Shown here: piece by piece, positions 16,536 through 17,145 of the stretch
Layout of the letters: every line of letters begins with the position of its first letter
Numbering within the stretch: the first letter of the stretch is position 1
From: NaphS2 sp964588535
Lineage (GTDB): Bacteria; Desulfobacterota; DSM-4660; Desulfatiglandales; Desulfatiglandaceae
Direction of reading: 5' to 3'
Length of the DNA: 17,145 nt
Assembly (NCBI GenBank): GCA_964588535.1
Contig: CAZPQA010000075.1
Location: forward strand, 1 to 17,145
The notes under the pieces: generated by a model
What the model was told of the DNA's origin: nothing
The model's input: the letters and a program-made list of their open reading frames with translations, nothing else
Databases searched by the model: none
Made by a program: the position numbers and the translations under genes

Positions 16536-17145
16536 ATCGCCTCCCTCTTAAAGTACCGAACCAGTGCCCGCTTTCTGCCTGTGATACGCTGGTATTTTTC
16601 ATCGGGATAGCCCAGTGCGATAACGGCATAGGCTGACTCATCCTCAGGCATGCCGATCCCTTTAAGGATGCGCTTGTCCCTTTTCATGGCTTCAATGGCA
16701 AACCCGATAAGACAGGTTCCCAAGCCTAAAACGTGGGCGGAAAGCAGAATGTTCTGGGTGGCCAGAAGGGCATCCTCAGCCGGACAGGAGGCCTCTTTTT
16801 TGGAACCCACCACAATGGCGGCTGGCGCCCCGTGAAAAAGCAGGTCTTTGCCTTCCTTTTCCCATGTCTCAAGGCCTCCACGGATGGTTTGGTAGTGGTT
16901 CTGAAAATACTGTTCCAGTTCCGGTTTGCCCAAAAGCTTCAATGCCTTCCTGAGACAGGTATTTTCGGCGTTTCGGTTCATTTTTCGGAAAAAATCGCCA
17001 ACCCGTTGGCCCAGCTGCAGAACGGCAAGTCGATCCGGGAGTATGGTAAAAGTCCACTGCTGTGAGTTGGTTCCGGAGGGGGCTGAAATCCCTGTTTTCA
17101 CCAGGTCTTCCAGTATATCCGTTGGAACCGGTTTCGCTTGGTAGT
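16532..17145 (-). CDS. Nitroreductase family FMN oxidoreductase (5' end beyond the window)
   Basis: At least 204 residues of a flavin-dependent nitroreductase-like protein. The reading frame stays open to the right edge: before the GTG at 17101 it encodes YQAKPVPTDILEDL, the conserved family N terminus (normally preceded by an R-S-x-R-x motif). The gene therefore starts outside the window. SAPSGTNSQQW is the FMN-binding segment; GLGTCLIGF and VIALGYPDEK are the usual C-terminal blocks. These enzymes reduce nitro groups, quinones or similar acceptors with NAD(P)H; the natural substrate is unknown. No ferredoxin domain is fused at this end. It overlaps the hydrolase start by 4 nt. Confidence 0.88.
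   Translation of the reverse strand, partial: YQAKPVPTDILEDLVKTGISAPSGTNSQQWTFTILPDRLAVLQLGQRVGDFFRKMNRNAENTCLRKALKLLGKPELEQYFQNHYQTIRGGLETWEKEGKDLLFHGAPAAIVVGSKKEASCPAEDALLATQNILLSAHVLGLGTCLIGFAIEAMKRDKRILKGIGMPEDESAYAVIALGYPDEKYQRITGRKRALVRYFKREAI

Noticed and set aside
17099..17101. GTG as the start of the nitroreductase
   Set aside because: The frame stays open to the window edge, and the residues before the GTG match the family's N terminus, so the gene is cut by the boundary.

Overview
This 17.1 kb window is a piece of bacterial chromosome. It opens at the end of an rRNA operon (boxA, 23S rRNA, 5S rRNA, rho-independent terminator) and continues into about 13.6 kb of densely packed metabolic, sensory and transport genes. 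No phage, transposase, CRISPR array or plasmid function is visible. The four-subunit ferredoxin-linked 2-oxoacid oxidoreductase, the split glycine decarboxylase (GcvPA + GcvPB) and the general style of the proteins suggest an anaerobe, most likely of the Desulfobacterota (a Desulfobacterales-like sulfate reducer). This is inference from gene content; the 23S sequence would settle it.

Layout: (1) 1-3506, rRNA. An almost perfect inverted repeat (14-45 with 3165-3193) brackets the 23S as its processing stem. The 23S-5S spacer is about 200 nt and contains a strong hairpin element of unknown nature. (2) 3582-4169 (+), a histidine-phosphatase/phosphoglycerate-mutase-like gene starting 75 nt past the rRNA terminator. 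(3) 6915-4194 (-), korDABC, encoding a 2-oxoglutarate(-like):ferredoxin oxidoreductase with overlapping or nearly abutting genes. (4) 7253-10449 (+), gcvH-gcvPA-gcvPB, divergent from korDABC across a 337-bp regulatory region. That region holds a 22-bp dyad sitting on a perfect TATAAT for the kor side. (5) 12266-10457 (-), a small three-helix membrane protein followed by an orphan HAMP-type sensor histidine kinase. (6) 12515-14794 (+), a PiT-type phosphate transporter with a C-terminal PhoU-like helical domain, behind a good sigma70 promoter. (7) 17145-14808 (-), a tight three-gene set: nitroreductase (cut by the right edge), monoacylglycerol-lipase-like hydrolase, and a RecB/Cas4-type PD-(D/E)XK nuclease with a predicted Fe-S cysteine set.

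The kor and gcv units both handle central carbon and reducing equivalents. KOR converts a 2-oxoacid and CoA to acyl-CoA with reduction of ferredoxin. GcvH/PA/PB decarboxylates glycine onto the lipoyl arm of GcvH. GcvT (aminomethyltransferase) and the lipoamide dehydrogenase needed to finish glycine cleavage are not in the window. All three convergent junctions (4169/4194, 10449/10457, 14794/14808) are under 25 nt and lack a convincing terminator.
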